Assembly (NCBI GenBank): GCA_910575835.1
Contig: CAJTGB010000018.1
Location: 33,203 to 97,202, forward strand
Direction: 5' to 3'
DNA from: Lachnospiraceae bacterium
Lineage (GTDB): Bacteria > Bacillota > Clostridia > Lachnospirales > Lachnospiraceae
Length of the DNA: 64,000 bases
Shown here one piece after another: positions 16,889 through 25,420 of this stretch (the first letter of the stretch is position 1; each line of letters begins with the position of its first letter). The notes under the pieces are model-generated. The model saw only the letters and a program-made list of their open reading frames with translations. It was not told the DNA's origin and did no database searches. The position numbers and the translations under genes were made by a program.

Positions 16889-17218
16889 TTAATTTAAGAA
16901 ACCAAACAGACCTTTCTTCTTAGGCTTTGACGACTTCTTGGCCGAGGTAAACGCATCATGCCTGTCTCTGTCCCGGCGCTGGTTGATAGCCTTATATAAC
17001 TGAAAGAGGGTAGTCTTGTCAGTGCACCAGCTAAGCGGTAATCCCATGTCCCGGAAATGGGAGCGGATCCTCTCGTACTCCTTGTCGCCGATGGCCTGGG
17101 CGCTGTTGATACTGCGGCCCGCGAACATCTCGTCGAAGGTGTCTCTGACCTTGATAATCTTCCCCGGATTATCGGTGAGCGTCTTGTTTATCTGTTCCAA
17201 TAATTCTTTTTGATCCAT
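16889..17218 (-). CDS. Small conserved-type hypothetical protein
   Basis: A 109-residue protein that I do not recognise. It is charged, apparently helical (QINKTLTDNPGKIIKVRDTF), has no signal peptide, and ends in a lysine-rich stretch KKSSKPKKKGLFGFLN, which could touch a membrane or nucleic acid. The ATG at 17218 has GAGAGGAGA just upstream; an in-frame TTG at 17239 is less likely. It lies downstream of the ABC permease on the same strand with about a 100-base gap, so it may have its own promoter. Confidence 0.6.
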   Translation of the reverse strand: MDQKELLEQINKTLTDNPGKIIKVRDTFDEMFAGRSINSAQAIGDKEYERIRSHFRDMGLPLSWCTDKTTLFQLYKAINQRRDRDRHDAFTSAKKSSKPKKKGLFGFLN

Positions 17219-17319
17219 TCTTGTCTCCTCTCTTGACAATCAATCTGTAACCGTGATAAAGCATTACTTTAGCGTAGTGTAATATAGATCAGGAATTATT
17301 GCAATAGGAAAATAAAATT

Positions 17320-19713
17320 TTATTCGAACACTAATTCCTTCACGGATATCCGGTCGATCGTCCTGACGACTGCATACGTTCCAAGGAATATGCAGGCAGG
17401 CAGCAGAATACCCGCCGAAGCTGCGTTTGAGAGGGAAGCTGCGAAGGGGAATTCCGTAAGTCCGAACTGTTTTGCATAAGGGCTTAAGAGCCTGGGCATG
17501 AGGAATGTTCCGACCGCAAGTCCCAGCAGGTTCCCGGTGATCGCGGACAGGCAGTTGCGCCACAGGTAGATCTTCAAGATCTGCCGGGACGTCATTCCCA
17601 CGGCCTTCAGCGTGCCGATTAATTTCTGCTCCTGTCTGACCAGCAAGAATGTAAGATTGGTCGTGACCAGAAGCAGGATGATAAGCAAGACCGCTAAGAC
17701 AGTCCCAACGGCGGGTGCAAGGATCCCGGTGATATTCTCTCCGTTTGATTTGGAAGCAATGAATGAGAACTTTCCGTTATATTTCTCATTCAATTCTTCT
17801 GCATAATCCCATTTGTCCGACCCGTCAGAGAGCACGAGCATGTAGTCGCCGTAACCGCCGTCCATTGCTTTTGTCTGATCCAGGTCATCCGTGACCATCC
17901 GTATGATCTCCCCGTGATTGGATAGTGTCTGGAAGATACCCGTGATCACGTAAGTCTTTCGTTCTCCGCCCATGAATAGGTCCATTGTATTGCCGATTTC
18001 CAGATTATATTTTTCTGCCAGAGCAAGCCCTATGCTGATTTCATTTTCCTTCTGGGGGCGTACACCGTATAAGGATTTATCCTCGATGTTTGCATTCCAC
18101 GGCAGTTCATAGATCTCTGCCGTCATGTTTTGCCAGCTATTGAACCCGCCGGCCTGGTATTTGGGATATATTTTATTCACCCCGTAGGAATAATCGATCT
18201 TGGGGTCTTGCTCCAACTCATCTATGATCGAGCTTACGGGCGTATCTTTCGCTGAGGTGACGTAAATATCTGTCTGGATGAAGCCCCAGGTCTCCGGTTC
18301 TTTATCTATGTTTTCAATGGCGTTCAGGCATCCGAAGCAGACGGCGGCCAGACATCCGAAGATCAGCGATACGCCGGCAATATACAGGTATCGGAGCTTT
18401 TTGTTTCGTATTCCCCTGACGGCATAATACAGTTCAAAGGAATTCCTGCCTTCGTAAAAGGGCCGTTTTCTTGCGCGGAGGATTGGTTCGGCCGTCTTCC
18501 AGGTACCGTTTCTTACCGCATTGGATGCATTTAACTTCCGTACCTTGAAGACGGAACATAAACACAATGCCAGGATCATTGCTGCCGTAAGGAAGCACAC
18601 CAGAAGGCAGAAGCGTCCGGTCCCTGCAAAAGAGATCTTGTAGATTCCCATGTCTTTGAGTATCTTTGTCAAGATCTGCCGATTCATCCATCCTCCCAGA
18701 ATACTGCCAAGAACTGCTCCTACAGCTCCGATCATTCCATAGCAGATAAGATAAGCGCCTGTGATCTGCCCTCCGGTCATACCCAGGGACCTGCAGATGC
18801 CGATATTCCTGATATCTTCATCCATATCGCTTTTGATCAGGAAGAGAGCCAGCCAGGTGACGGTGCCGGCCAGAATGACGCTTACAAGACACAGCAATCC
18901 CCCTGTCATCTGGTAGACAGACGTATATCCGCTTTTGATCTGTTCGTATGTATAGAGTGTGTTGCCGAGCGGCATTTGAAAATATTCTTCCGTCTCGCGG
19001 ATGAATCTCTTCTCAGTCTGTCTGCTGTATTGACCGAACCTGATTTCCAGATAACTTGACGTGTTGTTGCCGGCGGCCGGGTAATCTTCAAGCCTTCCGT
19101 GTCCGCACCACATACGGTACACGTTCGTGCTGCTGCCGCCAAAGACGGGGTCTGCAACTATCTTTGCAACTTTTACTTTTGCAGATGCATCAGCGAACCG
19201 CAGAGAGAGCGTATCTCCAGATTTCAGGCCCAGAATATTTGCCGTCTTTGCGGTGATCCAGACTTCGTTTTCCCCGGGCATCTGGGCTTTGGAGCTGTCG
19301 AGGATTACAGGAGAGAGTATATGTCCGCCGCTTTCGGCGGGAGTATTCTGTAATGTCTGCTTTTCGGTCTCTGGAAGTTCTAATAAGATGCCGTTGCTAA
19401 GCTTCGTATTACCGTTCTCAATATAGTCGATCGTTCTGGTGTTCTCAGTGATCTGATAGTCGATATTCTCCGGGGACTGATCAAGATATTGCCTGACAAT
19501 ATCAGGGGACACCGTTCCTTTATTCCACAGGCAGCTAAGCTGCGGTCCGTCCATCTCTTCGTATGCCCTGTCGAATATCGTATCCAATTCCTTCAGAATA
19601 ATGACCGCGTTGACCATTAACGCGGCCATGACCATGATACATACGCCAAGCAGCAGATTCGGGATTCTTCGTCTCTTGACCTTTGCAAGGCCGCACATGA
19701 TAATTGCGTTCAA
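17320..19713 (-). CDS. ABC transporter permease, FtsX/MacB type
   Basis: A 797-residue membrane protein: one N-terminal helix (about 17-38), a large extracellular region, a three-helix FtsX-type block (about 265-390), a second extracellular domain after a further helix (about 430), and a final three-helix block (about 670-785). This is the topology of permeases that act in antimicrobial peptide resistance, lipoprotein handling or signalling. It begins one base after the ATPase stop. The substrate is unknown; with an XRE regulator of membrane type upstream, a stress or peptide-response role is plausible. Confidence 0.85.
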   Translation of the reverse strand: MNAIIMCGLAKVKRRRIPNLLLGVCIMVMAALMVNAVIILKELDTIFDRAYEEMDGPQLSCLWNKGTVSPDIVRQYLDQSPENIDYQITENTRTIDYIENGNTKLSNGILLELPETEKQTLQNTPAESGGHILSPVILDSSKAQMPGENEVWITAKTANILGLKSGDTLSLRFADASAKVKVAKIVADPVFGGSSTNVYRMWCGHGRLEDYPAAGNNTSSYLEIRFGQYSRQTEKRFIRETEEYFQMPLGNTLYTYEQIKSGYTSVYQMTGGLLCLVSVILAGTVTWLALFLIKSDMDEDIRNIGICRSLGMTGGQITGAYLICYGMIGAVGAVLGSILGGWMNRQILTKILKDMGIYKISFAGTGRFCLLVCFLTAAMILALCLCSVFKVRKLNASNAVRNGTWKTAEPILRARKRPFYEGRNSFELYYAVRGIRNKKLRYLYIAGVSLIFGCLAAVCFGCLNAIENIDKEPETWGFIQTDIYVTSAKDTPVSSIIDELEQDPKIDYSYGVNKIYPKYQAGGFNSWQNMTAEIYELPWNANIEDKSLYGVRPQKENEISIGLALAEKYNLEIGNTMDLFMGGERKTYVITGIFQTLSNHGEIIRMVTDDLDQTKAMDGGYGDYMLVLSDGSDKWDYAEELNEKYNGKFSFIASKSNGENITGILAPAVGTVLAVLLIILLLVTTNLTFLLVRQEQKLIGTLKAVGMTSRQILKIYLWRNCLSAITGNLLGLAVGTFLMPRLLSPYAKQFGLTEFPFAASLSNAASAGILLPACIFLGTYAVVRTIDRISVKELVFE

Positions 19714-19714
19714 A

Positions 19715-20527
19715 TTACCACCCCCTCTTCTTCAGGAAATGCGTTAGTTCCTCGCCGTCAGGCTTCGTCTTGGAGAATTGCAGTTCGCCTGCGATCTTCC
19801 CGTCTTCAATGTAGACTACCCGTTCTCCCCTGGCGGCGACGCTTCTGTCATGTGTGACCAGAATGATGGTCTGTCCGTCTTGGTTTAATTCATTCAGCAA
19901 GTCCATGACGAGTTTTGTCTGTGCACGATTCAGGCTTCCGGTGGGCTCGTCGCACAGCAGGAGCGGCGGTCTGTTGATGACAGAGCGCAGGATGGCGGCC
20001 CGTTGCTGCTGACCGCCTGAGAGCTGCGAGGGGTATTTGTTTATATGCTCTTTTAAGCCAAAACGGCTGCACAGACCGAATATGGCGTCCTTCCGTTGAG
20101 AGCCGCAAAGCAGCGGAGGAGTCCCCAGCATCATCGGCAGCAGGATATTCTCATAGACCGTAAGATCAGGGATCAGACATTGCTGCTGAAAAACGATCCC
20201 TATGTTCATCCGCCGGAACATAGTTTTTGCTTTTTCGTTCATCTGACCGAAATCTGTATGTTTGTGCCCGGAGGGTGTCCCGTGACCGGAGCGTTGCTCA
20301 GGCGGGCGGACTTCGCCCGGCAGGGTGTACATGATCGTGCCTTTGTCAAACTTGTCAATGCCGGCGATCAGGTGCAGAAGGCTTGTTTTCCCGGAGCCGG
20401 AGGTTCCCATGATCACGACAAATTCTCCCTTGCCGACGCCGATGCTTACATTGTTGACGACTGTGCTTACTGCCGTGCCTTGACGATATGATTTTGTAAG
20501 ATTTTTGATTTCTAATAATTTTTCCAT
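19715..20527 (-). CDS. ABC transporter ATP-binding protein, MacB/LolD type
   Basis: A 270-residue ATPase partner of the permease. Walker A GTSGSGKTS (about 41-49), Q-loop VFQQQ, signature LSGGQQQRAA, Walker B LLLCDEPTG and switch His in VTHDR are all present. Compared with the usual MacB pattern there is an insert of roughly 25 residues between Walker A and the Q-loop (PPEQRSGHGTPSGHKHTDFG), hydrophilic and rich in Gly/His. Its start overlaps the stop of the regulator gene by one base, so the three genes form a translationally coupled operon. Confidence 0.9.
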   Translation of the reverse strand: MEKLLEIKNLTKSYRQGTAVSTVVNNVSIGVGKGEFVVIMGTSGSGKTSLLHLIAGIDKFDKGTIMYTLPGEVRPPEQRSGHGTPSGHKHTDFGQMNEKAKTMFRRMNIGIVFQQQCLIPDLTVYENILLPMMLGTPPLLCGSQRKDAIFGLCSRFGLKEHINKYPSQLSGGQQQRAAILRSVINRPPLLLCDEPTGSLNRAQTKLVMDLLNELNQDGQTIILVTHDRSVAARGERVVYIEDGKIAGELQFSKTKPDGEELTHFLKKRGW

Positions 20528-21297
20528 TATTGTTTCCTTTCATCGATCATTCGTTTTATACGGAACAGCAGGATTATATAGAACGTCTCTGCGATTGCTG
20601 TATAAAATAATGATAATACGGTCTGTGCGAGAGCGGGCCCGATAGAGACGGTATCATTCAGGTAATTCAACAGAGAGAATATACTGATTGACGCGATAAA
20701 GATTCCGATCGTCAGCGACAGCGCTCCCGCATATTGGATAGCCTGTAAGGAGGCTCTCATTTCTTTTACTGATAACTCCGTTCCCGGCAGGCACAGTTTC
20801 CATGCGTTTACATAATCATGGAAACGGTTGGAAATCGATATGATCAGAAATTTTAATCCGGCCAGATAAAATAATGTAGGGCCATCGTAGATGTCGCCAA
20901 GCCTGCCCACCGGGAGACTTGAGACGACCAGCCCGGAAAAAGCCAGGACAATGCACAGAACGCCGATGGCCGTACCTATTTTACGGCTTTTGCGCTTCTC
21001 CTCGTTTTCATTGAGTTCGCTGATCAGGTTTACAATGTTATTCTCTGATTTTTCAACGTATTCTTCTGAGGGAAATTCTTCTGACAGAAATTTTTCGCCT
21101 GCGAGCAGTTCGTTGACATTGATCTGTAATTCGGAACTGAGCTTCAAGAGGATCGACGCATCCGGCAGTCTGGTTCCGGTCTCCCACTTAGAGATGGTCT
21201 TGTCCGTGACGTCGATTCTCTCGGCGAGCTGCTTCTGTGATAATCCTTGCTTCTTTCTCATGCCTGCGATAAATTTACCGATTTTGATCTGGTCCAT
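20527..21297 (-). CDS. Membrane-anchored XRE-family transcriptional regulator
   Basis: A 256-residue protein. Residues about 5-63 are a Cro/C1-type helix-turn-helix (KKQGLSQKQLAERIDVTDKTISKWE). A Glu/Lys-rich linker follows, then about four hydrophobic segments (about 107-128, 142-155, 190-212, 220-245). HTH-plus-membrane regulators of this kind often sense membrane stress and control a neighbouring ABC transporter; here it precedes one directly. RBS AGGAGGAA precedes the ATG. Confidence 0.85.
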   Translation of the reverse strand: MDQIKIGKFIAGMRKKQGLSQKQLAERIDVTDKTISKWETGTRLPDASILLKLSSELQINVNELLAGEKFLSEEFPSEEYVEKSENNIVNLISELNENEEKRKSRKIGTAIGVLCIVLAFSGLVVSSLPVGRLGDIYDGPTLFYLAGLKFLIISISNRFHDYVNAWKLCLPGTELSVKEMRASLQAIQYAGALSLTIGIFIASISIFSLLNYLNDTVSIGPALAQTVLSLFYTAIAETFYIILLFRIKRMIDERKQ

Positions 21298-21316
21298 AGT
21301 TGGTTCCTCCTAAATG

Positions 21317-21328
21317 TAACAGCTGTTA
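21317..21328. promoter_or_regulatory. Palindromic operator candidate for the XRE regulator
   Basis: TAACAGCTGTTA is a perfect 12-bp palindrome just downstream of the candidate -10 box and upstream of the regulator start, a usual place for autorepression. Confidence 0.45.
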
Positions 21329-21333
21329 TAAAA

Positions 21334-21362
21334 ACTATAGAGTATTTGAGGTGAGAGTGCAA
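21334..21362 (-). promoter_or_regulatory. Promoter of the XRE-ABC operon
   Basis: On the minus strand TTGCAC (21362-21357), 17 bases, TATAGT (21339-21334). The TATAGT box and spacing are good; the -35 is fair. Confidence 0.5.
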
Positions 21363-21443
21363 TCCCCGGGTGGGAGAATGGCTCTCCGATTTGGAGAGAA
21401 TGGCGTTTATGAGGTCAAACTTTGGATGTCCATAATAATCGTA

Positions 21444-21513
21444 ATGATTGAATATTGACAAAATCCAATCATCAACGTATAATGGTGATAGAAAAAACAG
21501 AAAATTCAATCAT
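21444..21513. promoter_or_regulatory. Inverted repeats around the toxin-antitoxin promoter
   Basis: ATGATTG (21444-21450) is inverted as CAATCAT (21466-21472), with the pair bracketing the -35 box. CAATCAT recurs at 21507-21513, where TTCAATCAT complements ATGATTGAA (21444-21452). Such repeats over a TA promoter usually bind the antitoxin. Confidence 0.45.
21455..21483 (+). promoter_or_regulatory. Consensus promoter of the mqsR-like toxin operon
   Basis: TTGACA (21455-21460), 17 bases, TATAAT (21478-21483), identical to the sigma-A consensus. Confidence 0.75.
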
Positions 21514-21536
21514 ATACTATGCGGAGGAATAAAATA

Positions 21537-21923
21537 TTGAGCATAGATAAAAAAGATATAGAGCAGTATCTTTCCAAGGTGAAAGAAGCTGTTAAGAATG
21601 ATAAGTACCGAATCGAGCGGAATGCCAGAAGGCAGGATAACGTCAATCTTTTTCTTGATTATGTTATTGATGAAGCAAAAGCAAAGGAAATTATATTGGG
21701 TCTTACTGCAATGGATTTTTCGGAGATTCTGCAAAATGAACATAAAAGATATAGACACGAACGACTATATGTATTCGGTAAGGCTATAAGTCTTTTAGAG
21801 AGAAATGGGACGGAAGAAAAGATCGTTTCTTTGTATATCAAATTCAATATGTTGAAAGATAGTTTTGTGATTGTGATTTCGTTTCACGAACAGAAACATC
21901 CGCTTACATTTTATTTCAAATGA
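21537..21923 (+). CDS. MqsR-like type II toxin
   Basis: About 128 residues with the MqsR mRNA-interferase layout: an N-terminal basic region, the central IILGLTAMDFSEILQNEHKR block matching the IIGLSESDFYKSM region of E. coli MqsR, and a C-terminal beta sheet ending in IKFNMLKDSFVIVISFHEQ. MqsR cleaves mRNA at GC-containing sites (family knowledge). The start is probably TTG at 21537, 9 bases after GGAGG (21523-21527); an ATG at 21519 lies within or before that RBS. The antitoxin gene follows after 27 bases, toxin first, as in mqsRA. Confidence 0.75.
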   Translation: MSIDKKDIEQYLSKVKEAVKNDKYRIERNARRQDNVNLFLDYVIDEAKAKEIILGLTAMDFSEILQNEHKRYRHERLYVFGKAISLLERNGTEEKIVSLYIKFNMLKDSFVIVISFHEQKHPLTFYFK

Positions 21924-21950
21924 CCAGGAAGCAAAATAGAGGTGACTATT

Positions 21951-22976
21951 ATGGTAAAGAGTAGAACGAAGATTCATGGAAGAAGGGACTTCTGCATTGA
22001 ATGCAGGAAAGAAACCGAGTATCTTTTGCAGAAAAGAGATATTGTAAAAACTATAAGGGATAAAGAGTATACGTTTGGTATCACGGTAGCTGTTTGTGCA
22101 GATTGCGGTGAGGAAATGAGCATTCCAGGATTAATCGATAAGAATGTTCAGGAGATCGACGAACAGTACAGAACGACGGAAGGGATTGTTACTACTGATG
22201 ATATTGAAAAACTGATGAAGATATATAAAATAGGGAAAGCCCCGCTGTCTTTAGCCCTTGGGTTCGGAGAGGTAACAATACCGAGGTATCTGGAAGGCCA
22301 GATGCCTTCCAAAGAGTATTCGGATGTAGTGAGAGCAGCACTGACATCCCCTGCATACATGAGACAGAAACTTATGCAAAATCGTGAGAAGCTGACAGAT
22401 GCGGCATATAAAAAGGCTATGGCGGCAGCGGACAGTATAGAAAGATTGTTTTCTGTATCGGAAAAGATGCTTAGCGTGATAGCATATATATTTGAAAAGT
22501 TGGAAGAAGTAACTCCGCTTATGTTGCAGAAATTGCTTTATTTTAGCCAGGGTCTTTACTTTGCACTGTACAGCAGTCCTATTTTCACAGAAGACTGCAG
22601 GGCGTGGATCCATGGCCCGGTATATCCGGAAGTTTACGATTTATTTAGGGATTTTAAATACAATCCGATAGATGACGCACGGTTTGCGCTTCTGGAAGGG
22701 GCAACGGACGCATTGACAGATGATGAAAAGAAGGTGATCGACCTTGTGGTGAATACCTTTGGTATGTATGGAGGTAAAGCGCTGGAACGTATTACGCATA
22801 ATGAAGAGCCATGGAAAGAGGCTAGAAAGGGGTATGGAGACAGCATTCCGTCCAGTGAACTTTTGTCAAAAGAACATATAATGAAATATTATATGACAGT
22901 GAGGCAGAAATACAATATAGAAACAGAAAATGGTTTGATGGACTATATTCATGATATGCTAAAAAAAGCACTATGA
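21951..22976 (+). CDS. Antitoxin: MqsA-like zinc finger and HTH fused to a Panacea (SocA/DUF4065) domain
   Basis: A 341-residue protein with three parts. Residues about 14-55 hold two Cys pairs, FCIECRK and VCADCGEE, a zinc site as in MqsA. Residues about 85-125 form an XRE-like HTH (KIGKAPLSLALGFGEVTIPRYLEG) for operator binding. The C-terminal third has the Panacea/SocA signature LQKLLYFSQGLYFALYSSPI and AWIHGPVYPEVYDLF. Panacea domains neutralise diverse toxins, so this one may act on the MqsR-like protein in place of the classical MqsA contacts. Start 21951 has AGAGGTGA at 21938-21945; GTG at 21942 is inside it. Confidence 0.75.
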   Translation: MVKSRTKIHGRRDFCIECRKETEYLLQKRDIVKTIRDKEYTFGITVAVCADCGEEMSIPGLIDKNVQEIDEQYRTTEGIVTTDDIEKLMKIYKIGKAPLSLALGFGEVTIPRYLEGQMPSKEYSDVVRAALTSPAYMRQKLMQNREKLTDAAYKKAMAAADSIERLFSVSEKMLSVIAYIFEKLEEVTPLMLQKLLYFSQGLYFALYSSPIFTEDCRAWIHGPVYPEVYDLFRDFKYNPIDDARFALLEGATDALTDDEKKVIDLVVNTFGMYGGKALERITHNEEPWKEARKGYGDSIPSSELLSKEHIMKYYMTVRQKYNIETENGLMDYIHDMLKKAL

Positions 22977-23010
22977 TCTTATACATCGTGTATATCCGTA
23001 AGCAAGTATT

Positions 23011-23041
23011 TTTTATTCCCGCGAGCAACGAGCCAAGCGGG
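23011..23041. repeat. Copy of a short dispersed repeat (forward)
   Basis: TTTTATTCCCGCGAGCAACG followed by AGCCAAGCGGG. The part TTATTCCCGCGA-GCAACGAG recurs inverted at 32113-32136 with one extra A. CCCGC/GCGGG (23018-23022 and 23037-23041) could pair as a hairpin. It lies between the antitoxin and the WYL regulator. Confidence 0.45.
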
Positions 23042-23058
23042 CATGCTTGCATACGCAT

Positions 23059-23087
23059 TTGACTCTATCTAATGCGACAGCTATATG
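23059..23087 (+). promoter_or_regulatory. Candidate promoter of the WYL regulator
   Basis: TTGACT (23059-23064), 17 bases, TATATG (23082-23087). ATATGT occurs twice nearby (23083-23088 and 23097-23102), possibly an autoregulatory site. Confidence 0.45.
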
Positions 23088-23128
23088 TCATATTAGATAT
23101 GTTATAATCTATTGCGAGAGGTGATAAG

Positions 23129-24037
23129 ATGCAGATTGAGCGCTTGGTCCAGATGGTTTTCTATATAATCAATCATGGGCATGTTACAGCTAAGGAACTG
23201 TCCGATTATTTTAACGTATCTACAAGAACGATATACCGGGATATCAACATTCTGACGATTGCCGGGATTCCGGTATTATCGACAAAGGGAACCAAAGGAG
23301 GGATATCCCTGATAGAAGGATATACGATCGACAGATCCTTATTGTCCAAAGAAGAGCAGCAGAGTGTCTTTCAAGGGCTGCAGATATTGCAGGCTGCGAA
23401 ATATCCGAATGCGGAGACGGCACTGAGTAAGATCAGCGCTGTGTTCAGGAATGCATTGGAGTCCAAATGGCTTGATGTCGACTTCTCTTATTGGGGAAGC
23501 GATGAAAAAGAAAAAATCAAAATTTCTGATCTGCAATACGCGATACTCAATAAGCACATTATCAGGTTTCAATACTTTAACTCTGAACTGAAGAGATCAG
23601 AGAGAGTCATAGAACCTATGCGGTTGATCTTCAAATCGCATGCCTGGTATATTGCCGGATATTGCAGGGCCAAAGAAGAGATCAGAACATTCCGGATCTC
23701 CAGAATGAAGCAGCTTCAGATCACGACGGAGACTTTTGAGCGTGAATGGAATTCGGACTACTCCATAGTATCTGAGAGCAGAACGGAATGTAGTATCCCT
23801 GTGCTGAAGCTTAAATTTTCTCCTGAGATTGCGCATAGGGTATTCGATGAATTTCATGAAGACCAGATCCACGTAGGTGAGGATGGAAATTATTACGCTG
23901 CCGTTCAATATGAATTGAATAACTGGACCATTCATTATCTTCTGTCTTTTGGAAAATACGTCGAGGTCATAGAGCCGGAATCGGCGCGGACTATGCTCAG
24001 AGAAAGAGCGGAAGATATTGCGAAACTGTATATTTAA
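23129..24037 (+). CDS. HTH/WYL-domain transcriptional regulator (YafY type)
   Basis: A 302-residue protein: an N-terminal winged HTH of the DeoR/HTH_11 kind (GHVTAKELSDYFNVSTRTIY, about 16-35), followed by a WYL domain (about 135-220; FQYFNSELKRSERVIEPM and HAWYIAGYCR, where WYI replaces the WYL triad) and a C-terminal WCX part. WYL regulators bind small ligands or nucleic acids and often control nearby genes. The small YCII protein follows, perhaps its target. RBS GAGAGGTGA at 23115-23123. Confidence 0.88.
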   Translation: MQIERLVQMVFYIINHGHVTAKELSDYFNVSTRTIYRDINILTIAGIPVLSTKGTKGGISLIEGYTIDRSLLSKEEQQSVFQGLQILQAAKYPNAETALSKISAVFRNALESKWLDVDFSYWGSDEKEKIKISDLQYAILNKHIIRFQYFNSELKRSERVIEPMRLIFKSHAWYIAGYCRAKEEIRTFRISRMKQLQITTETFEREWNSDYSIVSESRTECSIPVLKLKFSPEIAHRVFDEFHEDQIHVGEDGNYYAAVQYELNNWTIHYLLSFGKYVEVIEPESARTMLRERAEDIAKLYI

Positions 24038-24116
24038 CCTCAAGGCAGGCAGCTGCGCAGTTGATACAAGTATAAAGGTATTTTGATCCCAACATCAAGA
24101 AATGGAGGCAAGGAAC

Positions 24117-24416
24117 ATGGAAAAATGGTTGTATGTTATGATGATAAAGAAAGGAAAGACATATAACAAGGTCACGAAAGCGGTGATCACAAGGCATGTA
24201 GAGAATCTGAGGAATCTGGATGCAGACGGGAAGATTGAATTGTGCGGGCCGTTCAAGGGGTATCCCGGGGTCGCCGGCATGGTTGTCTTTAAGACGCGAA
24301 GCTACGAGGAAGCGGAAGCTCTCTGCAAGCAGGAACCGCTTGTAGCAGAGGGATTCGCGACATATACGTTAGCGGCGCTGCAGGTGGCGGATAAGGAGAA
24401 TGATTATTTGTTATAA
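24117..24416 (+). CDS. YCII-family small protein
   Basis: A 99-residue dimeric ferredoxin-like fold protein of the YCII family. The conserved His in TRHVENLRNLDADGKIELCG, GPFKGYPG and a C-terminal FATYTL strand match the family. YCII proteins are of uncertain activity (muconolactone isomerase-like fold). The ATG at 24117 follows GGAGG (24104-24108). The preceding regulator is 79 bases upstream. Confidence 0.75.
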   Translation: MEKWLYVMMIKKGKTYNKVTKAVITRHVENLRNLDADGKIELCGPFKGYPGVAGMVVFKTRSYEEAEALCKQEPLVAEGFATYTLAALQVADKENDYLL

Positions 24417-24458
24417 TTGATTCCAGGGTCCTATGTCCGATCCTTCTTACAAAGATGC

Positions 24459-24488
24459 TTGATTTTTAAGTGACAAAGTGCCTATAAT
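24459..24488 (+). promoter_or_regulatory. Promoter of the EcsC-family gene
   Basis: TTGATT (24459-24464), 18 bases, TATAAT (24483-24488). Confidence 0.55.
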
Positions 24489-24544
24489 AGGATTATGTCA
24501 GGATGTTGAGAGAGGTATATGCGGGCATGGAGGTATAGGTAAGC

Positions 24545-25327
24545 GTGTTATTTTCTAAGGATTATTGGAAGAAGGAATGGACGGCGGTTGAGAAGAAGGA
24601 ACGGCGTTTTATAGACAGGATGAGTAAGGAGAGGTCTTCTGCATGGACGGAGAAGATCTCTGATAAGATACCAAAGAAGCTGGAAGGAACATTGAAGACT
24701 GCGTTTCGCAAGGCGTTTGAGCTTGTCTTTGAGAAGGGGACGGGACTGATCGAGAAGACCTATGACAAGGAGAAGCAGGCGCAGACTTTTCAGATCAACG
24801 AGTATGCCGCCAGTGTCCGTAAGGACCGAAAGAGTATCAGAGCATTTGCCAGGCAGGCGGGGAGCGGGCGTGCGAAGAACTTACTCCTGTCAGGCATAGA
24901 AGGGGCGGGGCTTGGCATCTTAGGTATCGGAATTCCTGATATCCCGCTCTTTACTGCCGTGTTGCTTAAGAGTATCTATGAGATTGCTCTTAGTTACGGA
25001 TGTTCTTATGAGACGGAGGAGGAGCAGTGTTTTATCTTAAGGCTCATTGAGACGGCGCTATTTAGAGGCGGGAAGTTAATACAGGCGAATCAGGAATTGA
25101 ATGACTGGATCGAATCGGAAGATGCGTCTGGATCAGACAGAAGAGAACAGATAAGCAGAACTTCGGATGCTTTGGCAGAAGCGCTGTTATATATGAAGTT
25201 CGTACAGGGGATCCCGGTCGTGGGACTGGCGGGCGGACTGGCAGACGCCGTATATCTGAAGCGGATCACGGATTATGCGGATCTTAAGTACAGGAGAAGG
25301 TGCTGTCTGAGACATAGAGACGCATAG
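24545..25327 (+). CDS. EcsC-family protein
   Basis: A 260-residue protein. The first third is basic and helical. The middle has the EcsC hallmark GLGILGIGIPDIPLFTAVLLKSIYEIA (given here in part; about residues 119-145), then a Cys-containing YGCSYETEEEQCFIL stretch and a C-terminal Gly-rich hydrophobic segment. EcsC proteins are poorly understood and linked to the Ecs ABC transporter locus of Bacillus; no ecsAB is nearby. Start is GTG at 24545 with GGAGG at 24530-24534. A strong terminator follows. Confidence 0.78.
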   Translation: MLFSKDYWKKEWTAVEKKERRFIDRMSKERSSAWTEKISDKIPKKLEGTLKTAFRKAFELVFEKGTGLIEKTYDKEKQAQTFQINEYAASVRKDRKSIRAFARQAGSGRAKNLLLSGIEGAGLGILGIGIPDIPLFTAVLLKSIYEIALSYGCSYETEEEQCFILRLIETALFRGGKLIQANQELNDWIESEDASGSDRREQISRTSDALAEALLYMKFVQGIPVVGLAGGLADAVYLKRITDYADLKYRRRCCLRHRDA

Positions 25328-25336
25328 GCAGAAGTT

Positions 25337-25375
25337 ATAGAGCCGGGAATCTAAAAATCAGGTTCCCGGCTCTAT
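25337..25375. terminator. Bidirectional terminator
   Basis: ATAGAGCCGGGAA pairs perfectly with TTCCCGGCTCTAT (13 bp) around a 13-base loop, followed by TTATT. It separates the EcsC gene from the convergent membrane/SGNH gene. Confidence 0.85.
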
Positions 25376-25420
25376 TTATTCATCTATCACTGACATACCA
25401 AAGCGTGAATAGATCAAAAA

